Source of the DNA: Chytridium lagenaria
Lineage: Eukaryota; Chytridiomycota; Chytridiomycetes; Chytridiales; Chytridiaceae
Length of the DNA stretch: 64,000 nucleotides
Direction: 5' to 3'
NCBI GenBank assembly: GCA_025449115.1
Contig: JAHLKC010000020.1
Span: 62,001 to 126,000, forward strand
Of this stretch, positions 35,511 to 48,208 are shown one piece after another. The position numbers were made by a program, and so were the translations under genes. Positions within the stretch are counted from its first letter, which is position 1, and each line of letters opens with the position of its first letter. The notes under the pieces are model-generated. The model ran no database searches. It was not told where the DNA came from and was given only the letters and a program-made list of their open reading frames with translations.

Positions 35511-37333
35511 TCAAAGTACAAACTCTTTGCCTTCAAGAACCCCATATTTATCATCTGACAAAACGTGCCGTTCAATATGCGCCTTGTTTATCCATTCAAT
35601 TAACTTCCGCCCTTGCTCTGATTTGAAGTCAATCTTCCGCGCAAAGAGGAAGCGAGGTTCTTTTCCAACATCATCTTCGCCTATTTTAGAGATCCAGTCT
35701 GTTGTTAAAGTGGCAGGATGTGCCGATCCAGGCGCGAAATGGAGGAATCGTTTCATGTCATCAACGTACTTGTCGCTGAAAGCTGGAGAGTTGGCAATCA
35801 CTGTGGCAATTTAAAAGGAATGAGTATAATGAAACATGCATCACAGAATATATAGTAACATATCGCACTGACCTGCTCCAAGATATTGCTCGTCTGGCAC
35901 AACAGTGTGCTCCATAAAAGCAAGAATATCCAGAGCTTCGGCAGAGGTGCGTAGATATTTTATAAAGTCTTTCGTCAAAATAACCCACTGGTTATGTTTC
36001 TGAAGCCGCCAGTGACGAAAGCTTGGATAAATCAGACCCGCGTTCGGTGGAGAATGCATCGACATTTCATAGGTGATATGGTCTTCTCTTGCAATCTGAG
36101 GCATCGACATTCGCGATGATGTGTCATCTAACAAGATCAATAAACGATGCAACTGTTAAACTTACAGCTGCCTTGACCCGGCCAATGTCCCTTCCAGAAC
36201 TCAATAAAACTTTTCCCTCTATTATGTTCCAAGCTTAGAACACGATGTATCTCTCGACTTTTTCGTAAAGGATAGTCAGCCCCAGATAAGTTGATCACGT
36301 AATCCCAGTCCGCCAAATCCTGTAGTTCCCAAAATCCTGAAAGCTGCATCCAAACCAAAGAAACATGACCCCAAAGTCCAATATACCGGTATTTGGCCAT
36401 GAAAACATTTCCGGGTTGTTTCAATGGACGCGGACCTGGTGTGGAACTGTTAAACTTGGCAGTAAGGCGATCATTAATCTCGTCATCGCGAGTCTCAATC
36501 CAACTTTGCACCGCTTCTGCGAGACGTTCGGATCCTCCGTCAACATGGATTAAAAATAATGGCGGAGCCGTCATCCAGCGCGGTGATCAATGTCTTCACT
36601 TTGTCCAAGGCATCCGGTCCTCCGTGTACCATCAGAAGAAATGCGAGACGATACTGGCGCCGTCGACCAGGAATTCTCGTAGTTTTTGAGACTTCAAGTG
36701 CAGGAAGGACGGGAAAACATATATGTTTGCGGATCAATTCGATGCAGAAGTCGGGAAGTCGTAATATTTGCCACTAAATTGTTCCCTTCTGCGGCAGCAT
36801 AGCACGCAAATCGCTTTACATCCTAGACAGCATTAAATAAATCCGCAATATGCAGTCACCTCTTTATCAAGAAACGAATGCTGCATAACAAGCCGATCTC
36901 GCGCTTTCTGTGCTTCCTCATCAATAACGCCACAAATTGAGGCATCGTCGGATTAACTTCAGCAACGCTCCACCAGACGCATAATACCAACTAGACCATC
37001 GAACGTGGCTTCATTCAACATACTGCAAAATTGAAACCCATAGCCTCTGAAGTACTGCTGATTTAAAATTTCCACTTTATGATACTCTTCCGAGAAGTCG
37101 GTCGAATAGATGACCGTTTAAATCGGTATGGTCTGGCTCGACAATAGAAATGGGAAATGAATATTGATCTCTATAGGGCATGGAACTTCCTCTGCCTGAC
37201 GTGCTTGAGAGATATGAGAGACATGTTCCTCAAGAATGCGAAATCTAACCTCGATTTGGCCATACAAAAATAAATACATAACACCCGCAAGCCCGAATAG
37301 CCTGACCGCTAATGAGCTCTTTATCTTCGCCAT
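35511..37333 (-). CDS. GT14 glycosyltransferase (xylosyltransferase / core-2 type), frameshifted
   Basis: The start MAKIKSSLAVRLFGLAGVMY at 37333 gives a type II membrane anchor (about residues 8-25), as for Golgi enzymes. The catalytic domain reads HVDGGSERLAEAVQSWI (36490-36545), LADWDYVINLSGADYPLRKS (SG-x-D-x-PL, about 36255-36320), SFIEFWKGHW, FRHWRLQKHNQWVILTKDFI, VVPDEQYLGA and the end LHFAPGSAHPATLTTDWISK ... EGKEFVL. This is the Branch/GT14 pattern of UDP-Xyl or UDP-GlcNAc transferases. Introns lie near 36160-36120 and 35870-35800. The part 36600-37120 is hard to read, and the frame slips at the A-run near 36550. The acceptor and donor sugars in this fungus are unknown. It follows Med16 in the same direction, 141 bp apart. 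Confidence 0.75.
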
Positions 37334-37474
37334 CGCCAACGCGCGCTGCGCATGGCTATCGTCTCCAAATAACGACGATGTTTCCAGGGGGACGACATTG
37401 CAAGAAAACAAGAAGAATGTAGGTGTGATTGGAATCAAATAATGCATGTATTGGACATAAATGTACACATACTT

Positions 37475-40400
37475 TCATCCCGCATACGATTTCGCAGCAA
37501 ACTTCCAAGATCCACCGCACAAGCAATAACGAGCAACACGGTCTCGACCAACTTGCTCGCCCCTGAATTTTGCGCAAACTGCATTGCTTCGTCCTTGATA
37601 TCCTTTCTGGGCACGGACGAAAAATGCCCACACCGACGACACTGACGTACAATAATGTTGGGAATGACCAGGTTCATTTTGGTGCCAATGTCAACGCGGC
37701 CTTTTGTGATTCGTGATACTCGTTCTACGAGGGCCGCCTCGCTTTTACAAAAGGTTCATCGAATGGCAGACATGGGACATCCTCGATTGGTCCAAGATTC
37801 GCGAAGTCGGGACTCAAGGAATAAAACAGAGGTACGATGGCCGCCAAGGGTCCCAAAGGTATCGGAGATGCGCTGTTGGTCACTTGAGTATTTCCGTGGT
37901 GCTTAAACTCTCCTTGGTGCCCGAAGAAAGTCAGCAAGTATTTCGAAAAAATTGCTTGCATGGGCTTGAATGTTGGTCGGAACCTCAACGGCACAGTGCT
38001 CTTAAAAAAGATTTCTTCTTCCTCTGCAGGGGTAGGTTTGCAGGCATCAATGACCATTCCAACCTCAGCCAAGAAGAACCCGACTGAGTCCAGCCTAAGT
38101 TTAATTCTCGATAGCGTCTGTTCAAGAGCTAAAAGGTACAAGCCTTCATCCGGAGCAAGTGCTTGCGAAGGCGCGAGAAGGGAGAAGGCCGTTGCCCTTA
38201 ACGCATCCAACTTTTCATTTTTGCCCCCTTTGTTTTGTAAAATAAACACCAATAGGGAGATGTTATTTCGGGCTAATTTGTTGACTAGGATGAGCTCGAT
38301 AAGACTTTTTCGGGTTGCGGTATGAAAGAGCATGGAAACAAGAGTTGGTTTCTGTAAGGTATCGAAATTGTCTGAGTTTGACGTTGAGGTGCCTTGTTTA
38401 ATAGTTAGCTTGAGAGAGCTAGAGCAATCACCATTTTCATCCAGATGAAAGAGATCTGAGGACTCTGCTCTTGTCCTCTGGGTATTCAAAAATATATATA
38501 CATGACGAAGCATTATCATCACTAAGTCAGCCCCCCACACAAGGATCGGACCAATGTGATGAAGGGATTCTAGCCACCAAGTATGAATAAATAACGCAAA
38601 TAGAGAAAACCATACTTAGATTTAAAAACATTGTCTCAGAGATATTTTGCGCATCCAATTCCGGTTTTTGTTTCATCATAACAGCCTCTGCCAAATAAAT
38701 AATAAATAATACATAAATGGTAGATGAGGCATACCTAACAATCCCTTCACCATGGAAGACGACCGAAATGATGATATGAGTATCTCAAGGACGCATCGAA
38801 TTTGATAACGAAGAGTGATAGAAGCATATTGAGGAAGCCGATGAGGTAAATACCTATCGTAACCATTCAGCAAATTACATAAACAAACTTGAAATACCTC
38901 ATCAAACTTATGTGAAAAGCACCATCTTGCCTTCAGAGTCATGAGTTTGGGTATTTACAACTGGAAAAGTCGACAAAAGTGGGGCTGAGATTCCGTATCG
39001 GCGCAAAAAGGGCCGATAGGCGTCATAGAGTTTAAAGACCAATTCGTCCGGATGACCTTATTCAAACAGGGATTTTAGGGAAGAACATGATTCTCACAAT
39101 ATCATATCTAGCCTACCGTTTGATATAATAACAGCACGAGTTAGAGTAACTAAATCCGTGTAGTCAATAGATTCATGTACACTATATGTGATGGTCCGGA
39201 TGAGAGCCTTTGCGATCTCTTAAAAAAAGTTGGTAGAGCACGCAACACAAGCAGAAGGAAATGCAACGTTATACCTTCCGAGTGCAAGGATATTTCGTAA
39301 GGTTGCAATCCTCTATGAATGGCTCATTTGGGGCCACAGTCAAAAGACATAATCCAACGCGATTTGGCGACACTGCTCCAGAAATAACGGATTTGCCAAT
39401 ACCACCCTCTTTGGGAGCCGCAACACCGAAATCCCATAAGTCTTCAAATGAAAATGGAGTAAGATTGCTAGGATCTAGCAATATTCGAGTTCCGCTGGTT
39501 AAGATTACGGAGATCATGCTTCTCATGTAAGGATGTGTGAAAATGGGATCGGAACGTAACGATGAAATAAGGCTGGAAAAAGATGTTTTGGCGGTAGAAA
39601 CCCAAATTTGCTTAAAAAGTCAGCACTAAGACATATCCCAAAACTTACCTGATCGCGATTAAGATCAAAGATATGAAGGGCGGAAATAGGTGATTTCCCA
39701 TCGCTTGCAAGTGAAATAGACGATAGACAAAGTTTGGCAGATTCAACAAATGTGACGTTTGTAATGATTTCGGATGGAGAGTCTAGACTAATAGCGATAG
39801 TCGCAGGAAATTTCATCCCCCACGCGCCTACATTTCCAGAATGAAGGAGTATTTTGTTGCCGAAAGTCCTAGAGGACACTGCAACAAGAATTTGGTTGGC
39901 TATAAGAAGTAAGATTATGGCTACACAGCTAATTTAACCTGAAGGGAAAGTGATGGAAGCAGCGGCAACTTTGCGGCACTCGGGACCATCCGTTGCCTCA
40001 AAAGTGGGGAGCTGCGTGAAAACTCGATGATAGGAATAATTCGCACCCGCTAATGTAAAAAAAAAAGCAGCTATCTACAAAAATGAAGTTACGTTCGATT
40101 TGTTAATTAAAGGAGATTTACCCTTCCTCCCTCCCCAATGCTCACAAAAGCGAACTCATTATTTGTCACCGTGAGCCCAGTGAAATCGTCAGCAATCAAT
40201 GGATCTTCCCCAGCCTTTTTTTTAGGAAAACTCATCCTCTCCATCACTCGTCAAATCAACAGTCTCAATATCCATTTGATGCGAGCGTTGGCCATTTTCT
40301 TCCCGCAAACGATACTAAAAAATTTAACTACATGACAGCACAACGCCTCACTGTTTCTTTTTTAGGAAACCACTTAAATCCAACAATGCAGTCCTCCATT

Positions 40401-41035
40401 GTCGCCGTTTGAATCAAATCCCATTTATCAATGCAGGACTAACACTTTGTGTCAGACGGGGGAAAAACATAACGTGGAGTTTTTTATTTGAAATACCTCC
40501 CATGTCCAGACGCCTATTCGACCTCCTGTATCTACTGATGCGAGATAGTCTCCTGTCTGATTCCACTCTAAGCCCACAATGCCCATTGGATTTGGATGTG
40601 CACGACCACTATCCAAGACCCTAGTATCTTGAAAATTCCACGCTTTCCCCTCATTCTTCGTTTCTACTTTAGGAAGGCATATGGTAATTTGATATGGAAC
40701 TGAAGTTCTAATGCCGTTTATAAAACATGAATAAAACAAGGACATAAATATTAAGAATATGATATAATACCAGCAATAACATGAGGCGTCAGAAAGAAGG
40801 ATGGAAAAATAATAACAAGAGAAGACATTCTTACGTTCCATCAACTTCTTGTTTTACCATAGTGAAATTTGGAACGACGGCAGCGATTACATTCTGTACT
40901 GACCAATCGATATGCCTGTATGAAGAGTAAGGTTTAGATGAAGGCATTCATTTGAGATAAATCGGAAAGGGAATAATGGGAGCGGTTCGTTCCAGGCCTA
41001 ATGTGAAGGTAATCATTTTTGTCGCTTAAATCCAT
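37475..41035 (-). CDS. MED16: Mediator complex subunit 16 (Sin4-like)
   Basis: The gene encodes a tail-module Mediator subunit linking activators to RNA polymerase II. The N-terminal part is a WD40 propeller: HIDWSVQNVIAAVVPNFTMV (about 40840-40917) and IVGLEWNQTGDYLASVDTGG, RIGVWTWE (40490-40570). Middle exons include ALHIFDLNRDQ (39660), FSFEDLWDFG (39450) and a long helical exon (37725-38540) with DALRATAFSLLAPSQALAPD. The C-terminus has the zinc-type pair typical of Med16: RQCRRCGHFSSV (37620-37655), then YCLCGGSWKFAAKSYAG (37475-37530), one frame apart. Many introns are visible. The start at 41035 (MDLSDKNDYLH) is tentative. The C-terminal CxxC ... CxCGGxW signature is the best support; the WD40 part alone would not decide. 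Confidence 0.7.
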
Positions 41036-41110
41036 CTCCCAAGCATCTCAAACCATCAACACCAAGTAAGCATCCACACAGCTCTAGGCATAAAAAAATA
41101 CACCGATCTT

Positions 41111-43103
41111 AATGAGCGCAAAGCTTGATGAAATGGCGAAAAGCTTCAAGAAAGACTCGGCTGCATCAGCAGTTTTAAATTCCTCGGTAATGTTATAATC
41201 ATCACCGCATGAAGAGTTTAGAGACGAGAGAGATTAACACTTTCCTTAAACTCAAAGACCGCGTATTTGATCCAACGGATAGCTTTAATATCCCTTCTCC
41301 TGCTTCTACCTTATCGGCAGTCATGGACGGCGTCCTTTGCGGACCAGCCGCAACAACAGACCCCCGTTTTCTTCGTTTTGTGCTTGCGGACATTCGAAAA
41401 TCACCGAAGGCCTTGGTGTGACTTGATCTACAGGACAGACCAGACAAGCTTACCGATGGATGTCACAGAGGATTGCGCCATGCCAGACGGGATCCTGCTC
41501 CTGCCGAAGACCAGATGATTGAGGAAGTGAAGACTCCTGTCTTATTAAAAGGCTCTGATGGAGCAGGAGGGGAAGGCGCACCACAAGTAGCAACGGAGTC
41601 AGTGGCGCCAACAGAGAACCCCGAACGACGGAAGAGGCGACGGAATCGGAAATACGAGAATGGAGTTGGATTCAGTGGAGAGCATGGGGGAGAGGGTAGG
41701 GAAAGAATCAGGAACAAGGATAAAAGCATGCGGGCAGCGCATGTAGGACATGTGGGCATGGACAATGGGAGAGGAAATATGGATCCAGCTTCGCAAGTGC
41801 ACAATAACATGGCTTATCGTTGGCTACACCCGTCATCCGTATCCCTAAATGTACGCTTAGTTTGTTTTCTATTTCAACTAACGTCCTTCATTGAAGCTGT
41901 GTACTTGTCGCTGCTTGGCGCCACATCCTTTCTACATGCCTTTCATGACGCCTCAAAACCACATTCTGCCCATCGTCCCTCAATATGCATATTCTCTGCT
42001 CGTTGGAAATCGAGACCTGATTCAACATAAGCTTCATTTTCATGTCAAGGTGTAGGATGCCCTGTCTTGTTTGATTTATTGTCATCGAATATGCAGCTAA
42101 CGACTATGCAGTGCTCCATTCCATTCTACGACGAATCCACATTAATCAATAGCATAGCAGCTAATTTAAATGGGAATAACGGGACATTATTGGGATTATC
42201 CATCGTAAGCATTAACATTTATTCTTAATCAATGAATATCTCAATGTTTTCATAAAGGCTGCACCATGCCCAGAAAGCAATACACCTTTTCACATGGAAT
42301 CAACATCGGCTCAAATAGCAACTCACGGATTTGATATCTTGCATTCTGCCATGCTAAAGGTATTGGCAGTCAACTGCGACAAGATAAAAACAGCAGACGA
42401 CACGTCGGCATTTTGCATGGAAGCGTGCTCTATTCTTCAGGATTGTGTAGGGCTAATATGTTTAAATGGTAAATTTCTTGCCTTTCCAGCAACCTTCTGA
42501 TTATCGCTGACTCTTTCCTTAGGAAACTCATTTGCTGGAAAATCCATCATGTTCGCCTTTGACACACCCGAGCTCTCACCTCTTGACATCGAAAGACGTC
42601 TTCGGGGACTCTTTCCGTCGCACGCAATGGATCCGAGGAATTTGGTAACTTCTTCGTGAAAAGTAATGCTAACTTTTTTCAGAATTCCAACCGGAAACAT
42701 GCTCTTATCTCCACCACCTAAACCCATCAATGTCCATCAACTCCCCCACTCCACACTCCACATTCTCCCTGGCGTTGCCTCATCGTTCCTTGCAAAAGCT
42801 TTAGGTCCAGACAGCCTTTTAGACGCGTCTGTCGTTGACGAAAGGTCCGTTGGGAAGGATCTCGCATTCTCGTTTGGATTGAAGCCGATCGTTGAAGGGA
42901 TGCCTGTACATATTCGAACGCAAGTTGAAGAGATCAAGGGAATGCTTGAGTTCGCGCTACCAAAACGGGTGGAGGCGTATGATAAAGCGTACAAGGAGTT
43001 GGAGGATTTAATGAATCTTGCGCAAGTACTTGCGAGAATATCGCCGGAGGATGTGGTGCGTGAGGTGAAAGTATTGCAAGTCGCGCCTGCCGTTGCGGAA
43101 TAA
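41111..43103 (+). CDS. Unrecognised multi-exon protein
   Basis: The first exon may start at 41111 (MSAKLDEMAKSFKKDSAASA), divergent from Med16. A charged region (41520-41760) has KRRRNRKYENGV. Later parts read PHPFYMPFMTPQNHILPIVP (41925-41985), YAYSLLVGNRDLIQHKLHFH to a donor at 42050, then LTTMQCSIPFYDESTLINSI, HGFDILHSAMLKVLAVNCDK (42310-42390), NSFAGKSIMFAFDTPELSPL (42525-42590) and the clean last exon (42685-43103) with NVHQLPHSTLHILPGVASSF and a helical end RVEAYDKAYKELEDLMNLAQ. Introns near 42050-42096, 42208-42258, 42468-42523 and 42640-42682 have normal borders. The alternation of soluble strands and a C-terminal helix does not match a family I know; a complex subunit is possible. 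Confidence 0.5.
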
Positions 43104-43226
43104 AATGAGAAGGCATGCATCTATTTATGTATTCATGAGTCAACTAGTCAAAAAAAAAAAAAAGTGAAAATTGCGACAACACACACGTTTGATGCTATAC
43201 TTACGGCATCGACACCATCAAGGATC

Positions 43227-45829
43227 ATGAAGCCAATCTTTATGATGTTTCAAAGGAGGCGATTCGCATCGTCACGGCCAAGATTTCAAACCATCGATCC
43301 TATTTCTCCTCAACCTCCCTGTGCCTTGACTCCATCACAACACAAGGCACAACTTCGGTTCTTCGGCTACCTCGCCTTTTTCGGGGTTGCACTGACTTAT
43401 CAGCTTATTAGTGTACCTCTTCAGCTGACTCTGGCTTCGAGAGCAAGGCACGCAGCTCTGCATAAAGACAAAGCATCGCCAGAAAAAGAGCCGGCACAGA
43501 GTGGGAATGCTTTGGAGAGCCCATCACCTTCGTCGGCATCAAAGATTGAGCCTCATAGATCTCAACGTAGAACTCGATGCAGTGGAGGATTTTGGATAAA
43601 CGAGTTTGGGGATTTGAAGGCAGCAAGAATGTTTGGTCTTCGGTCATTTTCTCGGGGTCTCGCAACAACCTCTCGGATTGATTATGTTGATCATGCTGCA
43701 ACCTTGATGCCCCCATATTCAGAGACAGCACTACGGGAGCTCTGTGCACTGATGGAAAGAGATAACGTCTCTATGGCAGATGTCAAGCATACTTGGAGCA
43801 AATATCAAGAGTTCAAGAATACTTCACAGAATGCTTTAACGAAAAAAACGTTACAACAAGCCATAACCTTCTTCTACAAATCCTTCAAATCATTAAACAA
43901 TTCAAAGTTCGAATTCGTTGAAAGTGCCATCACCTTTGACAGATACGCCCGCATTCTCATTAAAGACATGCTCTCCCACAATTTTATCCTCTCGCACCCC
44001 GAAGACGCCTACGAACTCCTTCATATACCCAACGCCAACACAGCCTTTGAACACCTCACTACCCTCCTCGGTCCCGACCACACTTGCATGTTCACACACC
44101 CTGTTCACCGTATCGACAAAATCTTTGCATCTATCATAACCCAACTCTGCAGCAAAGACATGATCGCAGACGCGCTTCGCGTGTACGCCGTGTTCGCCTC
44201 TATACGTTTTCCTGAACGTATCTCTAGACGAGAGATGGTACCGGCTACTCCTCTTGTGATTGCATTGATGAAATTTGGGGATGGGAAGAAAGCTGTGGAC
44301 CTTCTCAGGGACATTGCAACTCACCGTGTCAAGAAGGTAGCGAGTCCGGCGTTTTCTAAAGCGGATTTGACGACTGCAGCTCTATTTTCGAGACGAGAGT
44401 ACACTACTGAGGTGGATGAAATTTGGTCCGTAACCCCTATAGCCCTTGAAATGCTGTTTGAGATGTGGTCATCATTGGGAAATTGGAAGGATGTACTGAA
44501 AACCTTTCAAAAGATAAAGGATGAGGGTATTACTCGGGTGGTGCCGATGCCGGAGCGGGTTGTGCATCTTATTTTGAAGGCTCAAATTGAGGGTAAACAT
44601 GGGGGGTTGATGACGGTAGACTCCATCATCGATCTTGTCAAAGGATTGAGGGATGAGCGGTCTTTAAGAAAGCTATTCAACTTTGGAGTGCAAGGATTTG
44701 CGGATATGGGAAAAATGAAGGAGGCCGAGGCATTGAGGGTCACGATGCAAGAGAGGGGGGTCGCGCCTGATTTGATCACGTTCACGTCGTTGATAACGGG
44801 GTACACAAGATTGAAACACATAAGGTCGGCGATGGAGCTTCACGCTGAGGCTTTGAGTTTGGGAATGAAGCCGGATCTTGTCCACGCAAGTGTTATTGTG
44901 AAGGGTCTTGCGCATGCCGGGTACGTGAAGGAGGCGACCAACGTTTATATCAAGATGCTTGAGGGACGAATCGCTCATGCTCCTGTTGACTCTGAAGCGC
45001 CAATGTCCGTCAATTATATTGATGCTGTCCTTTCTACCAGCATCCTCACGCACCTAATATGTGCTAAAAGGTCGCCCAAGAAGGTCACAGCGTTCGATAT
45101 GACGTTTAAACTTGTCCGATCAGGTGATATTGTTGCGGACGGGAAACTTCTTGATGTTCTCCTCCAATATTACATTTACGAACGTCAGTACATCCGCGTC
45201 CTCAAGATCATCCGTCACATTCGCTCAACACGTCTCTCTCTCCACCCTTCAACTCTCGACACCGTCATTCTCGCACTAATTCGTGACGGTCGTCCAAAAC
45301 GTGCTGTAGCATTCGCACATTTGGCGATGCGAGAGACAGGTGCTTGCCTCTCCGTTAAATGCATCCGCACACTTGCATATTGTTTCCGCGACACGAGAGA
45401 TGTGGCGTCGCTTGTATGGTTGAGCATGTATGCAGTGAGGAGCGGGAGAGCAGTGGAAAACGATATTGACGTGGATATATTCAACACTCTGGTCATGTGT
45501 GGAGCTTATGAGTATGCGCATGAGTTTGCGGCGGAGGTGTTGAGAAAGTGGGTGGCAGTGAAAAGGCTTGAGAAGGGACGGAGGAGGTTTGAGAGCCTGT
45601 TAGTGATGTGTGGAGAGAGAGAGGGGACGTGAAGAGATTCAAGCAGTTCGGTTCCTTAGTGAGTTGGATGAGGGAGAATGAGCATGAACTGATGGCGTAT
45701 GTGAAGCCTGAGTCTGTTGGGATGGGGAAGGTTGAAGGGGCGCTAAGCTATGAGAATGGTGGTGGAGTTGTTCGACCAACTCGTCGAATTCCTCATCTTG
45801 CTCAGCGTTATTTTGGTTCGCGAGCGTAA
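43227..45829 (+). CDS. PPR protein fused in frame to an N-terminal membrane segment
   Basis: One frame runs from 43227 to 45632, then slips at GGGG (45623-45626) and continues VKRFKQFGSLVSWMRENEHE to a stop at 45829. Residues 1-130 hold a basic leader (FQRRRFASSRPRFQ) and a hydrophobic helix LRFFGYLAFFGVALTYQLIS. A second methionine at 43629 begins MFGLRSFSRGLATTSRIDYV, itself like a mitochondrial presequence. The C-terminal 650 residues are helical with clear PPRs at 44670-44970: FADMGKMKEAEALRVTMQER, GVAPDLITFTSLITGYTRLK, HIRSAMELHAEALSLGMKPD. PPR proteins act on mitochondrial transcripts. Either two genes (a small inner-membrane protein and a PPR protein) are joined because a stop or intron was lost, or this is a true membrane-tethered PPR protein. 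Confidence 0.75.
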
Positions 45830-46079
45830 CTATTACGCCGTAATTCTTGTTAATCGGGCCGCATCAAATATATTATGGTTAATTTGTAGATAATAAGAGG
45901 GTTTCCAGTTCTACTCTGTACCTGATCATCGGGCAAGAGAGGTAAGAGGGAGATATGATTTCCAAAGGAAGAAAAACAATCGAAGCCTCAACAAAAATTA
46001 GCATATCCATTATTAATGACCAATTGCGGGGAAACACGCCTTCACATAGCTATTTTTTATTATAGTAACTTGAATCCTT

Positions 46080-47400
46080 TCACACAACATGCGAAAACAG
46101 ATACGATATACTCTCCCCATTGTGCGTCCTCCTGATCGCCTCCGCCAACACCCCGCTAATATCAATCACCTTCAACTTGGTCGACCGAACCCTCTTTTCT
46201 TCCTTCATCGGGTACGTGTTTGTGACAGCAATATCATCGACGGCTTCACATTCTTCGATTTCTTGGAGTCCCTCATTGGATAGGATACCGTGCGTGGCGA
46301 TGAGGACCGACGCGACGGGCTTCACAGCGCTTAAGGTGTTCGGCAGTGTCCAGGAAGGAGTGGGTGCTGTCGATAACGTCATCCTATAGATATGCTGTTA
46401 GCATAACTTTTCGAAAAAAGATGATGGCGAAAAAAAATAAAAAAGCAGAACTCACCACCACAAAACAAATCTTATCCTTCACATTCCCCACAAGCGTCAA
46501 CTTTGTCTGAATATCATTCGCATCCTCCTCACTCACATTCATCCCTTTCGCCTTTTGTCCAACCTGAAACCGTTCTCGATGAATCAACGCAAAGTCCATC
46601 TTGAGTTTATCCGCAATCGACGTGACCCTTTTCGCGCCTCCAGCGTTTTTACAGACAATGCAGCCATTCTCCACGGGTTCACCGTTTTCACCAAAAAACG
46701 TGTTTTGGATGTATTGACAGATGGCGGGCTCGGCGTAGAGGTTGTCGACGGGTTTACTGAAAAAGCCTTGGATTTGGGAGGAATGGAGGTCCATGGTTAT
46801 GATGTGGTCGACGCCGGCGACGACGAGCATGTTTGCAAGGACTTTTTTCGGATTTTAAAACAGTTATGTTTTGCAATGATGATATGGCAGTAATTGAGAA
46901 GAAAGACCTACGCTTTGCAGTGATAGATCCTCTCGTCTTCTTCTTCTTTGATTGCTTCATGTACGGGAAATACGGAATCCTGAAACCCCGCAATATCAGC
47001 ACCCCATCGACCTCCAAAATACACCAAACAACTCACACAGCCGTGATCCTCCTCGCACTCGCTAATTTACACGCATTGATCATAATCACAACTCCATCAC
47101 ATGATCATTTAATCGATGAACTCCCACTCTGAATAATAAAAACATCCTGATCACGAACAGAGACTCCGATTTCAACCATTGTTTCTTGGTTAGCGAATCT
47201 AAGAAGATGAGCGTTTAGAATTGGGGGGGAGAGGAAAATGCAAGAGTTTTTGGTACTTTTTCGTTACGGCTGGTGCGGCGTTCTGACCGAGACGTTCGAG
47301 AATCAGGGCTGCGAGTTCATGATGGGAGGAGCCGGAGAAAATCTTGACCTGACGAGCGGGTTCGGGAGAGGATATTAGACGGTCGGATCCACACAGCATC
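46080..47400 (-). CDS. PRS1: Ribose-phosphate pyrophosphokinase, Prs1-type
   Basis: Makes PRPP from ribose-5-phosphate and ATP, feeding purine, pyrimidine, His and Trp synthesis. Blocks in order: [20 protein letters not shown] (47340-47400), [20 protein letters not shown] with IIQSGSSSI (47110-47190), [40 protein letters not shown] with [13 protein letters not shown] (46720-46825), [34 protein letters not shown], and the PRPP-loop equivalent [17 protein letters not shown] (46330-46385), ending [20 protein letters not shown] and [13 protein letters not shown]. The altered loop and SKPVDNLY fit the fungal Prs1 paralogue rather than the canonical catalytic isoform, and the large insertion of yeast Prs1 is absent. 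Frames slip near 47105 and 46325. Introns lie near 47215-47265, 46830-46915 and 46384-46455. Confidence 0.85.
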
Positions 47401-48208
47401 GTTTGACGCAGACAAAAAAGTTGGAACAATGAATGTAAGAGAGGGGAAATGATTATGTATCCCCTCCTTCATGGGAGAATGTACTGGAACGGAACGTCAT
47501 GCTTGGGAGGCAAAATGCCAGAACGAAAATGGCGATGATGCGCCTTCCATTCCTCTATGTTCGCCGTCCGTCATATGTTCAAAATCTCGATAGAACGATA
47601 AAATGCATCCCACAATTCACACCTTGCGCATGGTTTTTCCTTCAGTAGTGTTAATCGTGTATTCGAAAATGGTGGTGGTCTGATGTGCGCGGAAGCCAAT
47701 GTTCCGGGCGTCAAGGAGATGATCGTTGTCGTTTTTTCAGAGTCAGGAAGCCAATATGTGATGGATGTCGCACAAGTTGGAATCACCGTTTTCTCTGATG
47801 ACGGACGCAATCGCAACCAAAATGAAATAAACAAATGTTTATACGAAAGAAATCCATCATGGGCTCAACAAAGCCTCCAAAACAACATATTTCAAAGAAA
47901 ACGAGAGAAAGCAAATAACGAAAAGAGGCATAAAACAAAAACAAAGCAAAACTGTGGCCCATCCGTTAACAAAACGATGATTCTATAATAATAAAACAAC
48001 ATCGCATACAAAAAGCAGAACTTTGAGCCAAAAACAAGTCCGCAAACAAACGCGGAAAAAAAATACACAGCGATTTACGCCGAAATGAAGAGGGCATCAA
48101 TATTCGCCCATATCTACTGGAACAAAGGTAAGGAAGTGAGGAGGATGAGGGTGCGAGTGTGTTAGATGGCGCCGGGGTTCAAATTATACATGGATTCGGA
48201 AATGCTTC
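47401..48208. other. Intergenic; one doubtful short ORF
   Basis: About 800 bp between the PRPP synthetase start and the MTHFR stop (both minus). The 47571-47834 stretch is open on both strands; the plus reading has EMIVVVFSESGSQYVMDVAQ but neither strand has a recognised domain. The 47835-48060 stretch is A-rich. Confidence 0.35.

Noticed and set aside
47571..47834. Overlapping ORFs on both strands (87 and 101 codons)
   Set aside because: Neither strand has a recognised motif, splice support or neighbour logic; kept only as a note in the intergenic entry.
48062..48200. Possible small gene downstream of MTHFR
   Set aside because: Only short frames without start context or domain; reads as the 3' flank of MTHFR.
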